In this document: in pieces, positions 35,680 through 46,889 of the stretch
Numbering within the stretch: the stretch's first letter is position 1
Layout: the number at the start of each line of letters is the position of its first letter
From: Reticulascus tulasneorum
Taxonomy: Eukaryota > Ascomycota > Sordariomycetes > Glomerellales > Reticulascaceae
Length of the DNA stretch: 64,000 nucleotides
Assembly: GCA_001557505.1 (NCBI GenBank)
Contig: LSAX01000009.1
Span: 434,001-498,000, forward strand
Direction of reading: 5' to 3'
The notes under the pieces: model-generated
Database searches by the model: none
Told to the model about the DNA's origin: nothing
What the model saw: the letters and a program-made list of their open reading frames with translations, nothing else
Program-made: the position numbers and the translations under genes

Positions 35680-36803
35680 GATGAATTAAAGGTCTGATCT
35701 TGGGGAAAACAGTTGGAGGACTGGGCTGAAGTCGGACTGTCGAGATATCACGATGAATATTTTCCATACTCACCGGCGACAACCTGATTTATATATAGAA
35801 GTCTGGGCGCAAGTCTTACCGGTGGGGTCCATAACTAATAGTCAGGACACATGCACCATGGTTGTCATCTCAAGGACATGAACGGCTTCCGCAGATACGC
35901 GCGGTTTGCGCGTGCAGCGTGTCGCATGCCGAACGAAGAGCTGGAAGCATGAATACGCTTCAGGGAAAGGAGATTATCTTCTTGAGGATGAGAAGCAGCA
36001 TTTGATTTTCCGCCTCAACCGCGGTCTAGATCCGCTCTCGAATTAGATAGCGTTGCTTTTGCACTGGAAATTAGAACATTGAAAAAGTTTTTATACGCTG
36101 CCGACATTCAGTGCGCACATTTACGAGGTTAGGCATCCAACATTATACTCAATATATATACGGAGGAGGCCAGAAGGATTCGGTTGTGACCTAGTCAGTT
36201 GCTGTCTTGCTTAGGTTAATTACCTTCTAGAAAATTTGGGGCTGCCTGGTCATTTCTACCCTAATAGCCGCAGCCAACGTCGCATAGTAGGATTCGATGG
36301 TTTAATTGCCCATCGCTTGGCACCAATCTGGAACATGAGTCGGACAGAGTAGGAGGCTCGCGGCTCAGCCAAGTAAGTTTCCGGACAAAACACTGCTAGC
36401 AAAGACGACTAAACTTTAGGCCGATCCAATAAGTTGACCACAATAAGTTTACGAGGGAGGCGACTGCCCGTAAAGAAGTAACGTAATCCTCAGTGAGGCA
36501 AGGCAACAGGATGCAGTCGAGAATATTGTACTTACATCGTGTATATATGGCATTCACTCGGGGCTCTCGTGGCAACGAAATAACATGTCCGTCCGCCAAT
36601 GCCGCAGTAATTAGTCCCTTGTGGTAGACAGACGACTTCTTGTGGCTTGTTTCCAACTCAACGTCAAGTGCTATTGAAACCTCCCTCTTTACTTTAGCCA
36701 CTTGTTAGGCTCGAAGGAAACATCAGACCAGCCCAACATATTTCCATAGTACATGTGGCTCTCTACGGCGCATTCGTTGCCCGAAAAGGGCTAATCGAAC
36801 ACC
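35680..36803. promoter_or_regulatory. Divergent promoter region between the LysM and chitinase-subtilase genes
   Basis: This 1.1 kb separates two genes transcribed away from each other, so both promoters lie here. On the minus strand a TATATAAAT sequence at about 35795-35787 sits a little over 100 bases before the LysM start. Several TATA-like words occur near 36153-36160. No open frame in it is convincing. Confidence 0.5.
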
Positions 36804-39800
36804 ATGCATCTCTACAACTTAAAACTGTGGGCGCTTGTTCTTGTTTCCTCCTGCTTCGCTAGAGAAACGCCGGGTTCGTCCGCATTTGATCGCATACACA
36901 AGCCGTGCCCGCGGTCTTGTGCCGAGTTCCCTAAGCAGCAAGACTGGAACAGCTACTACTCAATCGAAAGACTGGCGGTATGCGGCCAGCCAATGATACT
37001 CACCTTCGCCACCTTCAGTCCCATCAACGACCCAGACCGGCAACTCAAGATTCGAACCTGTACCGCCGGCGAGGCTGATACACCCATCAATGCTCTTACT
37101 GGAACATCAGTAGATGAGCCGGCTGACCTTTCACGGCTGCGTAACTCGACAGAACCTGACGCGCCACTTCCTGATTTCGGTCGAGTCGCCCGCCGTGCCG
37201 AAGACGAAGATGAAGCGTCTCAGCTGCCCATCTGTCACGAAGCTACTGAGGCTAACGCAACGGCCCAATGGCTCGCATGGGGGGGCCAAGACGGAAGCCG
37301 AAGCGAAGACATCGTCACCTCGCTTCGCCAAACGCAAACATTTCTCAAAGACTCTCTGAACTGCGAAGAGAGCGTCGTCTACGGATACTCCCGCGGTGCT
37401 CTTGTCGGAATCTACGCAGGTCCCGGCATGCAGAATAGCGGTGCTGCCTACGGTCTGGTTCAGCAGTTCATCGACCGTGTTGCAGCTGGAGATCGTTCCA
37501 GCAAACAAGGCAAGATGATTGCACAGCTCTGCGGCCAGGGTCGCAACTCAGACAACCACCTCGGTGTGGTAGCAGATCCCGGCGGAGACTTTGCCTGGGC
37601 TCAAAAAGCGATCCGCTCATGGTCTGAAGCCCGCTGCGTCAGCGCCTCTGAATCAGATGGTGTAGCAATTGTCGAGCCGCTGGACACGACTGTTTCAAGC
37701 ATCGCTCAATCTTCTGAAGAAACCGTTATAGAAGAGCCGTCAGCGCAAAACCTGACCTCGAGAATCAGGTCAATGTTCATCGGATCTGAATGCCGCAGGA
37801 TCCAGGCGGTATATGGAGATACGGCCGACTCGCTGGCTTCTAGTTGCAAAATTACGGTCAATGAGCTCCTTAAATACAACAAGCTACCAGCTGAATGGGC
37901 ACCGAACGCGTATGAGTGGGTCTGCTGCTCGCCAGGACGCTCACTAAAGAAACGAGCCGGACTGCCTCCCCGTCCCGATGGCACTTGCGCATCTTATGTG
38001 GTGGTGAACCAAGACTCATGCTACAAGATTGCAAGCACAAACGGTCTCACTCAACAGGAGCTCTACGACTTCAATAAGCAAACATGGGGCTGGGGCGGCT
38101 GCAATAGTCTTTTCCCTGGTATGCGCATCTGCCTTGGCACCGGTACTCCCAGGCTGCCGTTGCCCAACAAGGATGCCTCTTGCGGGCCGACCAAGCCAGG
38201 CACGCTGGCGCCGGTCGGCAATCAGAAGGTCGAGGACCTAAGCCCCTGTCCGATCAAGGCGTGTTGCAACATCTGGGGCAATTGTGGCGTCGACTCGGAC
38301 TTCTGCGTACCCACCAGATCAGAGACGGGGAATCCGGGTACGGCCAAGCCCAATACCAATGGTTGCGTGCAGAATTGCGGGATGGAAATCACCAACAACG
38401 GGGCGCCGCCAGCATCTTTCATCAAGGTTGGGTACTACGAGGCGTGGAATCGGGAACGGCCGTGTCTACATATGGGCGTGGGCGAGATACCTCCGTCGTA
38501 TACTCATATCCATTATTCCTTCGCAGACATCACGCCTAGCTTCGGAGTAAGCGTCGGTCGGTTTTCTGACATTTTCAATCAGTTCAAGGCTCTACAGGGC
38601 CGAAAGAAGATCGTTGCTTTTGGCGGCTGGGCTTTTTCCACCGAGCCGGCCACGTATCAGCTCTTCCGTAACGCGGTGAAGCCTGAGAATCGGGATAGGT
38701 TTGCAGACGCCTGCGTGCAGTTTGTACTCTCCAACGGACTGGATGGCGTCGACTTTGACTGGGAGTATCCGGCCGAACCCGATATCCCCGGAATTCCTGC
38801 TGGTAGCCCAGAAGAGAGCGAACATTATCTTGCCTTCGTCAAGGTCGTCAGGGCCAAGATGCCTGCGGGAAAGACGGTGTCGATAGCTGCCCCGGCTTCG
38901 TACTGGTATCTCAAGCAGTTTCTCATCGAGGAGATGGGCAAGGTGGTTGACTACATCATCTACATGACCTACGACTTGCATGGTATGATATTTGCTCTGT
39001 GTATATTTTTAAATCTACTGACGATACAATCCCAGGTCAATGGGACTATGGAAATGAGTGGACGCAGCCTGGCTGCCGTGCCGGAGATTGCCTCCGCTCG
39101 CACATCAATATGACAGAGACGATTGCAGCACTAGCCATGATCACTAAGGCCGGCGTGCCGTCGAATAAGGTTGTCGTAGGGGTCTCCAGCTATGGCCGGT
39201 CGTTCAAGATGACAAACCCTTCCTGCCGTGGCCCTATGTGCACATACACTGGCGCGTCGTCGGGTGCCCATCCGGGGGAATGCACTGGAACCCAAGGGTA
39301 TATCGCTAACGGTGAGATCGAGAAGATCATCGCCGATGGGCGCGCTACGCAGTGGATGGATGATACACAGTCAAACTATATCATGTACGACGGTAAGATT
39401 ATTTGTCTCGCTAAATGTAGTGACAAGGACTAATAGTGAATATGCTGGCTCTAGGCGACTGGGTTGCGTATATGGACGAGCCTAACAAAGCATCGCGAAC
39501 AGCAAAGTATAGGGGCCTCAATTTCGCGGGCACCACGGACTGGGCCGTGGACCTCCAGGGTTCTGTCGGGTAAGTCTCCGGGATGCGACTTCGTCTCGGT
39601 CTGAGTGCCTTGCTGATAACTTATAGGCCGAGTGATGGAAGGGAGGTTGTATATCTGGCTCCCGCGATCTACAGCGGAACACCAGCCCAGTGCACGCCAC
39701 CTTGCCTCTTCGTCTTCCCGCCCAGCGCCTTACCATCAGCGACGACCATCGTGATTCCCCCTTACACAACGTCTATTGAAATTGGCACGGGTGCTTCGCG

Positions 39801-42800
39801 AACCACGACGACAATAGTAGTTAGACCGCCTCCAATAGTTACAACCCAGATGCAGTACTCGAACGCAAACGTCACGCAAGGACAGAGCACCGGGACAATG
39901 AGGCCGCAGGTCAGTATTGACGTGCCGCCGGTGGCCACAACGATCACCGGGCCTGGCGGTGTCGTCCAGACCCGGACACTCAGACTCCCGCCCTGGCCCG
40001 CTATCACGAACGGTCCTCCTAGAAGCTGGAGTTCGACGGGTGACCCGTGGCAAAATCCAACCAACGGGCCGGGGCCGGGTGGGCCGCGACCACCTCTGCC
40101 GCGGCCAACTCTGTCCCGGCGCCCTAAGCCCGCATACACGCCTCCAATCCCGGCCGGGGATCCCGCGCCGACAACTCGCACAACTACCACTCCTGTTCGG
40201 ACAGGCTACACAACAGTTCTCACGATCCCCAGAGCAACAACAACGACGATCACTTTTCCCGCCAGGATCAGCCCTATTACGGCGCGTTGCAATGCGCCAC
40301 TTACATTAAAGGAAGGAATTTTTAACTTGTTTTGCCAAGGGACGACCACATTTGACTACACCTGTCCACGGACCGAGGTCCGTCCATACTTAGCACCAAC
40401 TACCGTGACGGTAGTCCATGAGTGCACCGCATTTGTCGGTATCCAGTCTACTGTAGTTCCTGACCCGACGGGAACGTGGCCGGATTGGTTCGAGCTTCGG
40501 CCCGTTCCAACCGATGTCAGCGAGGAAGGAGAAGACGATGACGGCGGTGGCAGAAAGTCCAAGTCAACTTGCAAGCTTTGGTTCTTCGGCGTGAGTTTTC
40601 CATCCCGGGGTAACTTTGCAAGGGGCAAGCCTAACTCACACGAATCCAGATTTGCCTAAAATGGGATGACTTCAGTGTTGGCGGCTGGGAGTGGAACTTT
40701 CCACCCGGAGTCTGGGGGCCGTACGAGAAATCTTTCCTAATAAGTTGTACGTTCAGTTCTAACGTCGTGTTTTCTGCAGGGGCCCACCACCGTGGGATCG
40801 CATCGTCTTGCCGCCGGGCATCAGTATTCGGGGTACTCTCCCTCCCTGGCCCAAATTCACGTAAGTTGTGCTTTGCCTGCCTTCATAGCTTCCGGATACT
40901 GATAGACCGGTCACTAGAATTGGACCTAATGGCAAGATTAATGCCCCCCCTAAGCCTGCAGACTGCACGCCTGTGGAGGCGTCAATTTGCAAGACTACCA
41001 GCTCGTTCGGCACTACAGTCAACAATGGAGTCACCAGGACAACAGCAACCGAGGTGAAATCGACTTGCGGAACTATCACAGGCTGTAACTTCAAAGACGT
41101 CGACGCCACAACAACTGTCGATGCCTGTACACTCAAGCGTAGGTCCATTGAAGTGACAGGACTGCCGGAGATGACCGCGGCGCCACAGGCACAAGTGCTG
41201 GTAGCGAGAGATGAGCCCGAATGGTGTGAGGAGCAAAATGGTCCAGACGGAATCATTTGGCCCTTAAAACCCGCAGATGGTGGGCAGACACGCATCAGGC
41301 AACTCCTCAGAGAGCGCGATGCTGCTCTACAAGCACGCAACATGAACAGGGGATTCCTTGAAATAAGGTCCAACGATTTGGACTTCACAGCTTTTTATTA
41401 CGTTAACAATATGGGTCCAATAGCAAAAGCCTACTTCTCTTCACTTGAAGTCCCCGATGTAAGTCAGCTAGTTCGGTCGCGCTATCCACAACTCGTCGCT
41501 AATGCAAACTGGTTCAGATCCACAGGGCATTCCATTTCGGACAAGATATTCAAGCGCGAAAGGCGGGACAAGCCGCTATCTGGAAGCGAGGGGATAATAG
41601 TTCCGTCCAGAGCGCAATCCCTATTCAGCAGGACCGTCGTGACTGGGATCTCGAGGATTGGGTTGATCTATTGGAGGTAGATGTAGCACTCAGCACCATG
41701 AATAGCACGAATCTTGGCCCGCTGCCCCTCGGCAAAAGAGCTGTCACGCATGAAGCAAACGGGAACTGGCATCTTTCCCAAATCTCAATACCTGAAGGGG
41801 TCAACTTTAATGAAGATGATTCTCCGCATCTGCCATCTCAGAACAATTTTGCCTACTACTACGATGATAGCCAGGGCGCGGGTCAAACGATCTACGTTAT
41901 GGATCAAAATATAGACCCAAACTTCGGCGTGAGTACCACCCCTTCGGCCACTGTGCTGGACAGCTGCAGTCAACAATTGTTTTCCTTCTTGTGCATCCAT
42001 TTCTAACAATTTGAATCACAGGAACTCGCCCAGGCTCGGAAGTTGATCCTCACCAGACAAGCTTGGGGGGTTCCCCAATCTATGCAGACAACGCATGGAA
42101 CTTTTGTGGCAACATATGCCGTCGGCGCAACTCTAGGTATCGCGAGGAACGCCGAGCTGGTACTTGCTCCCACCTTGACCACTGTTAACCACCAGTGGCC
42201 TATAGAGTCAATTCTCGAGTCCTTCGTCCTCATTGCCAACGACCTAGCCAACAGGGGCAAGCCGGTTGATTCTAGTGTAGTCGTCATGTCTTTCGGAATC
42301 CCCCAAAACTTTGCGGACGAGGACTTTTTTATTATTATGAGTAAGAGCCCCAGCTCTGAATGTCGACGATAACTTGGTGTTCGTTTTATTGCATAGTCGG
42401 ACCTTTGCTAACGGAGCGCAGCCAACATCATGAGTGCGATGGAGGAGAAGTACGGAATCATTTTCGTTTCAAGTGCTGGAAACGATGGGGTTGAGGTCAA
42501 TACATATCCAGCGCTCGCTAGTAAGCACATAGGAGGGATGCTCGTGGTCGGTGCTACGGAGCGGAATGCCCTGGCCTGGACTAAGAGTGATTTCGGAGAC
42601 ATTGTCGATGCCTGGGCTCCTGGCTTCAACTTACCACACCCACCTGGTGTTCCTTATCCGCCAGATTTTCAAATTTCTGGGACATCTGTTGGTGCGTTCT
42701 CTAATTTCCATATATCCTTTCTTTACCCCCCTCCCCCTTGATTCTCAGCGATGCTAACAAGCTCATTCCATAAAGCTGCACCGTTGGTGGCCGGCCTCGT

Positions 42801-43863
42801 CGCCTACTTGCGCGGAAATCCCAATATACAAATGCCAAAAGATCCCTTTGATTTTAGAAAGGCGTTTCTGCGCCTCGAGCGCCCGGTCATCGTCTCTCCT
42901 GAAGGGGTGAATCCGAACACTCCGACCGAGATGGTATGGAACGGCCAGAATCGCGAGGATACTTGTTCGTCGGACGGGGACGGCTCCGATGGTCTCGTTG
43001 GCCGCCAACTTAACGCTTGCCCAATTCCCGGTGGCGGCGGTGGTGGACTGCAAGGACCGCCGATCACTTTCAAGCCCGGGCCGCCCAGCCCGCTCTGCAC
43101 TGCGAACTGCGGGAAGCTCTGTACTGGCTATTACTGCGTCCCACTCCCTACTGGCACGCCTCCCGACTTCACACAGCCAGCGCCGCCTTTGCCCACGCTG
43201 CCCGGTGATAATCCTCCTCCTGGACAAACCTGTGTTTCCACCGCGACTGTCACACAATGCAATGGCGGTCCCCGAGGAGGAGGATGCCAGACAACCTCGT
43301 CATGTGCAAGCTTCGGCACACCAACCCCGACACCCGGCGGTCCAGATACCGACCCAGTGCCGGACCCGAACCCAGACCCACTCCCGCCGGACACCGACCC
43401 AGTGCCAGACCCAGACCCGAACCCGGACACAGGCCCTGAGCCAGATCCGGCCCCAGAACCTGAGTGCGTTCTAATCGAGCTCCTGCTCCCAAGCTCAACC
43501 CAGGAATGGATCGGCCGTGTTACTATTTTCAACAAGAATGGGGGCGGTAAGAGAATGGTTTGCGAATCTGAGCATCTGCCCCTCGACAGGTACGGACCGT
43601 GGTGCGCCTCGGACTGGGACTTCCGGTTCAAGCCTTGGGCGTATCCCCGGTCTGAAGATGTCCAGGCAGTTGTGCGCCACAATAGCAAGGAGACCGAGTA
43701 CCGCATACCCCTGCAGCCAACGCCGGCGATGTTGCCGTGCAAGCCGGTCTCGCAACCCCAGGGCCCGAAGTGTGAGGAGTGGGAATACTATTTTGTGTCC
43801 GGTGGCCGAGAATGCGCTGCTTGGGCTGTTGAATGGGTGAACTGGGACAACGATCCTTTCTGA
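36804..43863 (+). CDS. Giant secreted LysM-CBM18-GH18 chitinase fused to an S8 subtilisin domain
   Basis: Eleven exons splice into one frame of about 2131 residues: 36804-38982, 39036-39392, 39455-39569, 39627-40590, 40650-40720, 40780-40860, 40918-41458, 41518-41928, 42022-42340, 42422-42691 and 42776-43863. Every joint keeps phase. In order: a signal peptide; an N-terminal region typical of killer-toxin-like (subgroup C) chitinases; two LysM units (about 322-450); a Cys-rich CBM18 (about 458-505); and a GH18 barrel from about 538 with DGVDFDWE, catalytic Glu about 654. Thr/Pro-rich linkers follow, then an S8 domain with Asp about 1565 (VMDQNID), His about 1598 (THGTFVA), oxyanion Asn about 1700 (SSAGNDG) and Ser about 1768 (SGTSVAAP). 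The end is an Asp-Pro spacer and a Cys-containing beta-like module. It probably digests chitin outside the cell; the protease role is unknown. Two separate genes remain possible, but no stop or new start intervenes. Confidence 0.85.
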
Positions 43864-43892
43864 GGATGCTGCCCGTGCGTTGGGGTTATAGG

Positions 43893-44123
43893 TCAAATAA
43901 GGTGTTCCCATAAGACCTTATCTAGCTCGTATACTTCATTACGTCTACCGCGCCACGCGTCTCTTTTCCATTCGGCCAACGACGGCTTGGCCTCTTCCGC
44001 GGTGAGGCATTCCAAGCGCAGACGCTTGTTGAAAATAGGAGTAATGTACTCAACTTGTTCCGGGTGCTTTGCCATTCCGCTTCTTGTATAGAGTTTTGAC
44101 GCTGCTAGCTCCACGAGGACCAT
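43893..44123 (-). CDS. Possible small protein or terminal exon, minus strand
   Basis: An ATG-started 76-codon frame, convergent with the chitinase-subtilase gene. It is charged and helical in look (LECLTAEEAKPSLAEWKRD), with a protein-like composition that differs from chance frames nearby. I recognise no family. It could be the last exon of a gene whose upstream part I cannot see, or chance. Confidence 0.22.
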   Translation of the reverse strand: MVLVELAASKLYTRSGMAKHPEQVEYITPIFNKRLRLECLTAEEAKPSLAEWKRDAWRGRRNEVYELDKVLWEHLI

Positions 44124-44505
44124 TGTCAAACGGCGCTCCTCCGAGTCTCAAGAAATACACAAGTTGGACAACCCTATGGCATTTTAGACTGAGACCGAGT
44201 GTGCATGATGGAAACGTGGCAATAACGCGGTTGGCGTGGAAATTAAAATTGTAGTGTGTTGCAATATCTTGTAGAAGGATTCTGTCTCCTCTCCAGAACT
44301 ACTTCCCGTGACCAGTTGTGCGTGACACCCAACCAACGTCCTAGTCAGGTATATATAGCCGAAGTTGGCTTAGGCGGCCATTTAACCGTATATCTCAGTC
44401 ACCAACACATATCAATCTTTGGTTTCCAAACCTCGAGTGAGCGAGAACCCGACTCCTATATTTGTGAGTCTCTAATGATCTCGGGCTAGCTGCCTGGCCA
44501 GCATA

Positions 44506-45921
44506 ATGCCATGGCGTAGCCAACGAATCAGTGGCCTCAACAGCCGCATGTCTTTTCCATTACCAGTCGAGATCATTATACCTATCATTGAAGCCAACTA
44601 CGCACCATCCATCCCAATCGACCCCCACTCCGACGCCGTAGTTTCGGATCCCGTAAATCACTACCAGAGCGTCACGACACTGCGTAGTCTCTGTCTCACT
44701 TCTAAGCTACTGCAAGATCTTGCGCTGCCCCTCCTCTACCAAGAGTTCTCTCTCGGCTATCGCGATAAACGCGGCGACTGCTGTCCATCATCGGAGCGCC
44801 GCCTGGGACCCTTTGTCAGGACTATCACCGCCCGACCGGATCTCGCCGCAATGGTGAGGCGGGTTTTCATCCACCCCCGGCTCTTGGACTGCATGGACGA
44901 CGAGGAGGTGCTCGATGCTATATGGCATATAGATCGCACGCTCGGTGCTCCCACTCTTCATCCGAGCATAGATTTCCTCTTCGGACAGAGACAACATATC
45001 TACAACGAAGATCACCTTCAGCTACGCGTCTACTCACTGTTGCTAAACGTCGAGCGAGTCGTCGTCCACTTTCACAGTGGCAAAGTTTGTGCCCCGACTT
45101 GGCTGACGAGCTTCCTCACCATGTCCCGCTTCCGTCATCTAGAGCATGTTGAAGTAGTTAGGTCATTTCTTCATCTGACGAGTACTGCTTCTATGTGTGC
45201 CATCCCTCTGAAGAGGTTGACGGTCCACGGAGGACATCTTTCAAGAGGGGCCTCACAAGTGATAGAGCTTGTCCACCTCCGCATCTTCAATGTACGACTT
45301 ACGAAAAGTGATATCGATGGCATCATGGGCCCCAAAGGCTTCTCGGATCTCCAAAGCTTCGAATATGAGGCGGCGCCACCGGGCGCATTCGTTATGGGGA
45401 GAGATTATCACTTCTACCCACAAGACGTTATCAGCGCCCTGTCCAAAAATGCCCACACTCTGAGGCATATCAGTATCAAAATGAACAATGTCGGCGACGA
45501 GTATACTTCTCGGGAAGTAATTGGTCCCCGCGTCACAACGCTACGGCATTTCAACATCCTCGAAACCCTCCTTCTGAGCGCGAACATGTTCGCCATCACC
45601 TTCGGGGTCGCATCCCAGCACCCAAATGTTCTAGCTAATATGCTCCCGGCATCTCTTGAGAGCCTAGATATAGTCTCCTATATTCACGAAACGGTGTTCA
45701 AAGCGCTTGCAATGGCTACCGGCGAAGGGAATTTCCCGAACCTGAGGAGGGTTGGATATTCAGGCCATTACATGGACGTTGATGAAGACATGTTGAGACC
45801 GGTATTCAATGAGGTGGTCGTCAGTTTCTCGGTCGTGGACTATAAGCTATCCGGCCCAGTGGTGTATTCACGCCGCCTGAAGAAGGGCACTGTTCCGTTT
45901 GACTTGCACGACGATGATTGA
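44506..45921 (+). CDS. F-box-like protein of unknown substrate
   Basis: A single uninterrupted frame of 471 residues; ATG at 44548 is an alternative start, 14 codons in. The N-terminal segment (FPLPVEIIIPIIEANY, later LRSLCLTSKLLQDLALPLLYQEF) matches the pattern of fungal F-box and F-box-like proteins: a Leu-Pro-x-Glu-Ile-Ile helix, then a spaced helix ending in a Pro-Leu-Leu-Tyr-x-x-Phe box. The remainder has irregular leucine-rich, LRR-like segments (FRHLEHVEVV, LESLDIV, FPNLRRVGY) such as those that present substrates to SCF ubiquitin ligases. No membrane segment or signal peptide is seen. These proteins form large lineage-specific families in filamentous fungi and individual targets are rarely known. 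I am fairly sure it is a gene and only moderately sure of the F-box label. Confidence 0.6.
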   Translation: MPWRSQRISGLNSRMSFPLPVEIIIPIIEANYAPSIPIDPHSDAVVSDPVNHYQSVTTLRSLCLTSKLLQDLALPLLYQEFSLGYRDKRGDCCPSSERRLGPFVRTITARPDLAAMVRRVFIHPRLLDCMDDEEVLDAIWHIDRTLGAPTLHPSIDFLFGQRQHIYNEDHLQLRVYSLLLNVERVVVHFHSGKVCAPTWLTSFLTMSRFRHLEHVEVVRSFLHLTSTASMCAIPLKRLTVHGGHLSRGASQVIELVHLRIFNVRLTKSDIDGIMGPKGFSDLQSFEYEAAPPGAFVMGRDYHFYPQDVISALSKNAHTLRHISIKMNNVGDEYTSREVIGPRVTTLRHFNILETLLLSANMFAITFGVASQHPNVLANMLPASLESLDIVSYIHETVFKALAMATGEGNFPNLRRVGYSGHYMDVDEDMLRPVFNEVVVSFSVVDYKLSGPVVYSRRLKKGTVPFDLHDDD

Positions 45922-46763
45922 CATGACCTGATATGAAATCTGTTTCTTAAAGATTGCATAAAATTCTGACTCTTGGAAGGGACCAGGTGATCGAGCAATG
46001 CTGTCATTTCAAGTGGTATCCTGGAATCCTTGCACTTTGACGTGAGCTGCAGCCAAACAAAACTAAGGTAGAATAAGGTAGACTGGAGATGTTCATCCTA
46101 TTCCGCAATAGCGCATTTAGCGCTATAACATTGGCACTGAGCATGCGCGAGGGTGATCTCGTCCCTTAGTGCGGCAAGTCGCTACGTAAACAATATTAGC
46201 TTGCGCAGTAGACGTCGTTAATATCGCCCAGGGCCCAGTTAAAAATCAAGATCAAGACCTGCAAATTAACTTAGCTTAAACCGCACTTGCCACAGGATTC
46301 TAGACCCATCTTTGGCAAAAGGGCGGCCTCTCCCGCAGGCGCTTGGATCGCCATAAACTGAAACACTAAAACGAGTTGGCGAGTGAGAGGCGAGAGTTGG
46401 CAGAGAACGTCACTCCCAGCCACAATTGCACAGCCACAAGGTACGTCATCGCATCACCCAAGGAGCTCTTGGCATACGATCATCAGGTTCAACAAGTTTC
46501 CCCTTCCTTTCCCCAATGGCTGGCCGCCAGCTGAATATATAAACGCCGCCAGACCTCAATCACACAGTCCTTCTCCTCTCGATCCTCCACGTCACACAAG
46601 AACCTACAACCTCATTTCACTCACAAACAAACAAGTACGTGCGGTTCTCCAGAGAGAAACATTCACCTTCATTGCCCCTGCTCATACTGACCGACAACAC
46701 AGAAACCAATACACATACACACCGTACATTCGTACGAACAAAAAAAAACCACAATCGCAGAAA
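45922..46763. promoter_or_regulatory. Upstream region of the 41-codon gene
   Basis: The last 230 bases look like the promoter and leader of a well-expressed gene. There is a TATATAAA at 46536-46543, then a pyrimidine-rich initiator region (tccttctcctctcgatcctc). After it come a candidate leader intron 46635-46702 (GTACGT donor, ACTGAC branch site, ACACAG acceptor) and an A-rich stretch directly before the ATG. Further upstream I see nothing. Confidence 0.5.
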
Positions 46764-46889
46764 ATGCCTTTCTTCTACTCAAAGCCCATCGGCGGCCGAA
46801 ACTTCGGCACCAACATTCACGCTGACCGACACGGCGTGCGACGTGGGCCGTGGCGCATGCGACTTGGACGATTCACCTGCTTCAGGTAG
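46764..46889 (+). CDS. Short basic 41-residue protein, unrecognised
   Basis: A 42-codon frame starting in a strong fungal start context (GAAAATGCC) right after an A-rich leader. The predicted peptide is rich in Arg, Gly and aromatic residues (MPFFYSKPIGGRNF at the start, HGVRRGPWRMRLGRF near the end), with no signal peptide or membrane segment. It was chosen over longer frames in the same place because promoter, TATA-like box, leader intron and start context all point at this ATG. An alternative is that the TTCAG/GTAGCG at the end is a splice donor and the protein continues in another exon. I do not recognise the family. A small GGCGT/ACGCC hairpin lies about 80 bases past the stop. Confidence 0.45.
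   Translation: MPFFYSKPIGGRNFGTNIHADRHGVRRGPWRMRLGRFTCFR

Noticed and set aside
36804..43863. Interpretation as two or three separate genes (chitinase, linker protein, subtilase)
   Set aside because: Each intron keeps phase and no stop codon intervenes in the spliced frame. The protease part lacks its own signal peptide or start context near 41518. Kept as one gene, with the alternative stated.
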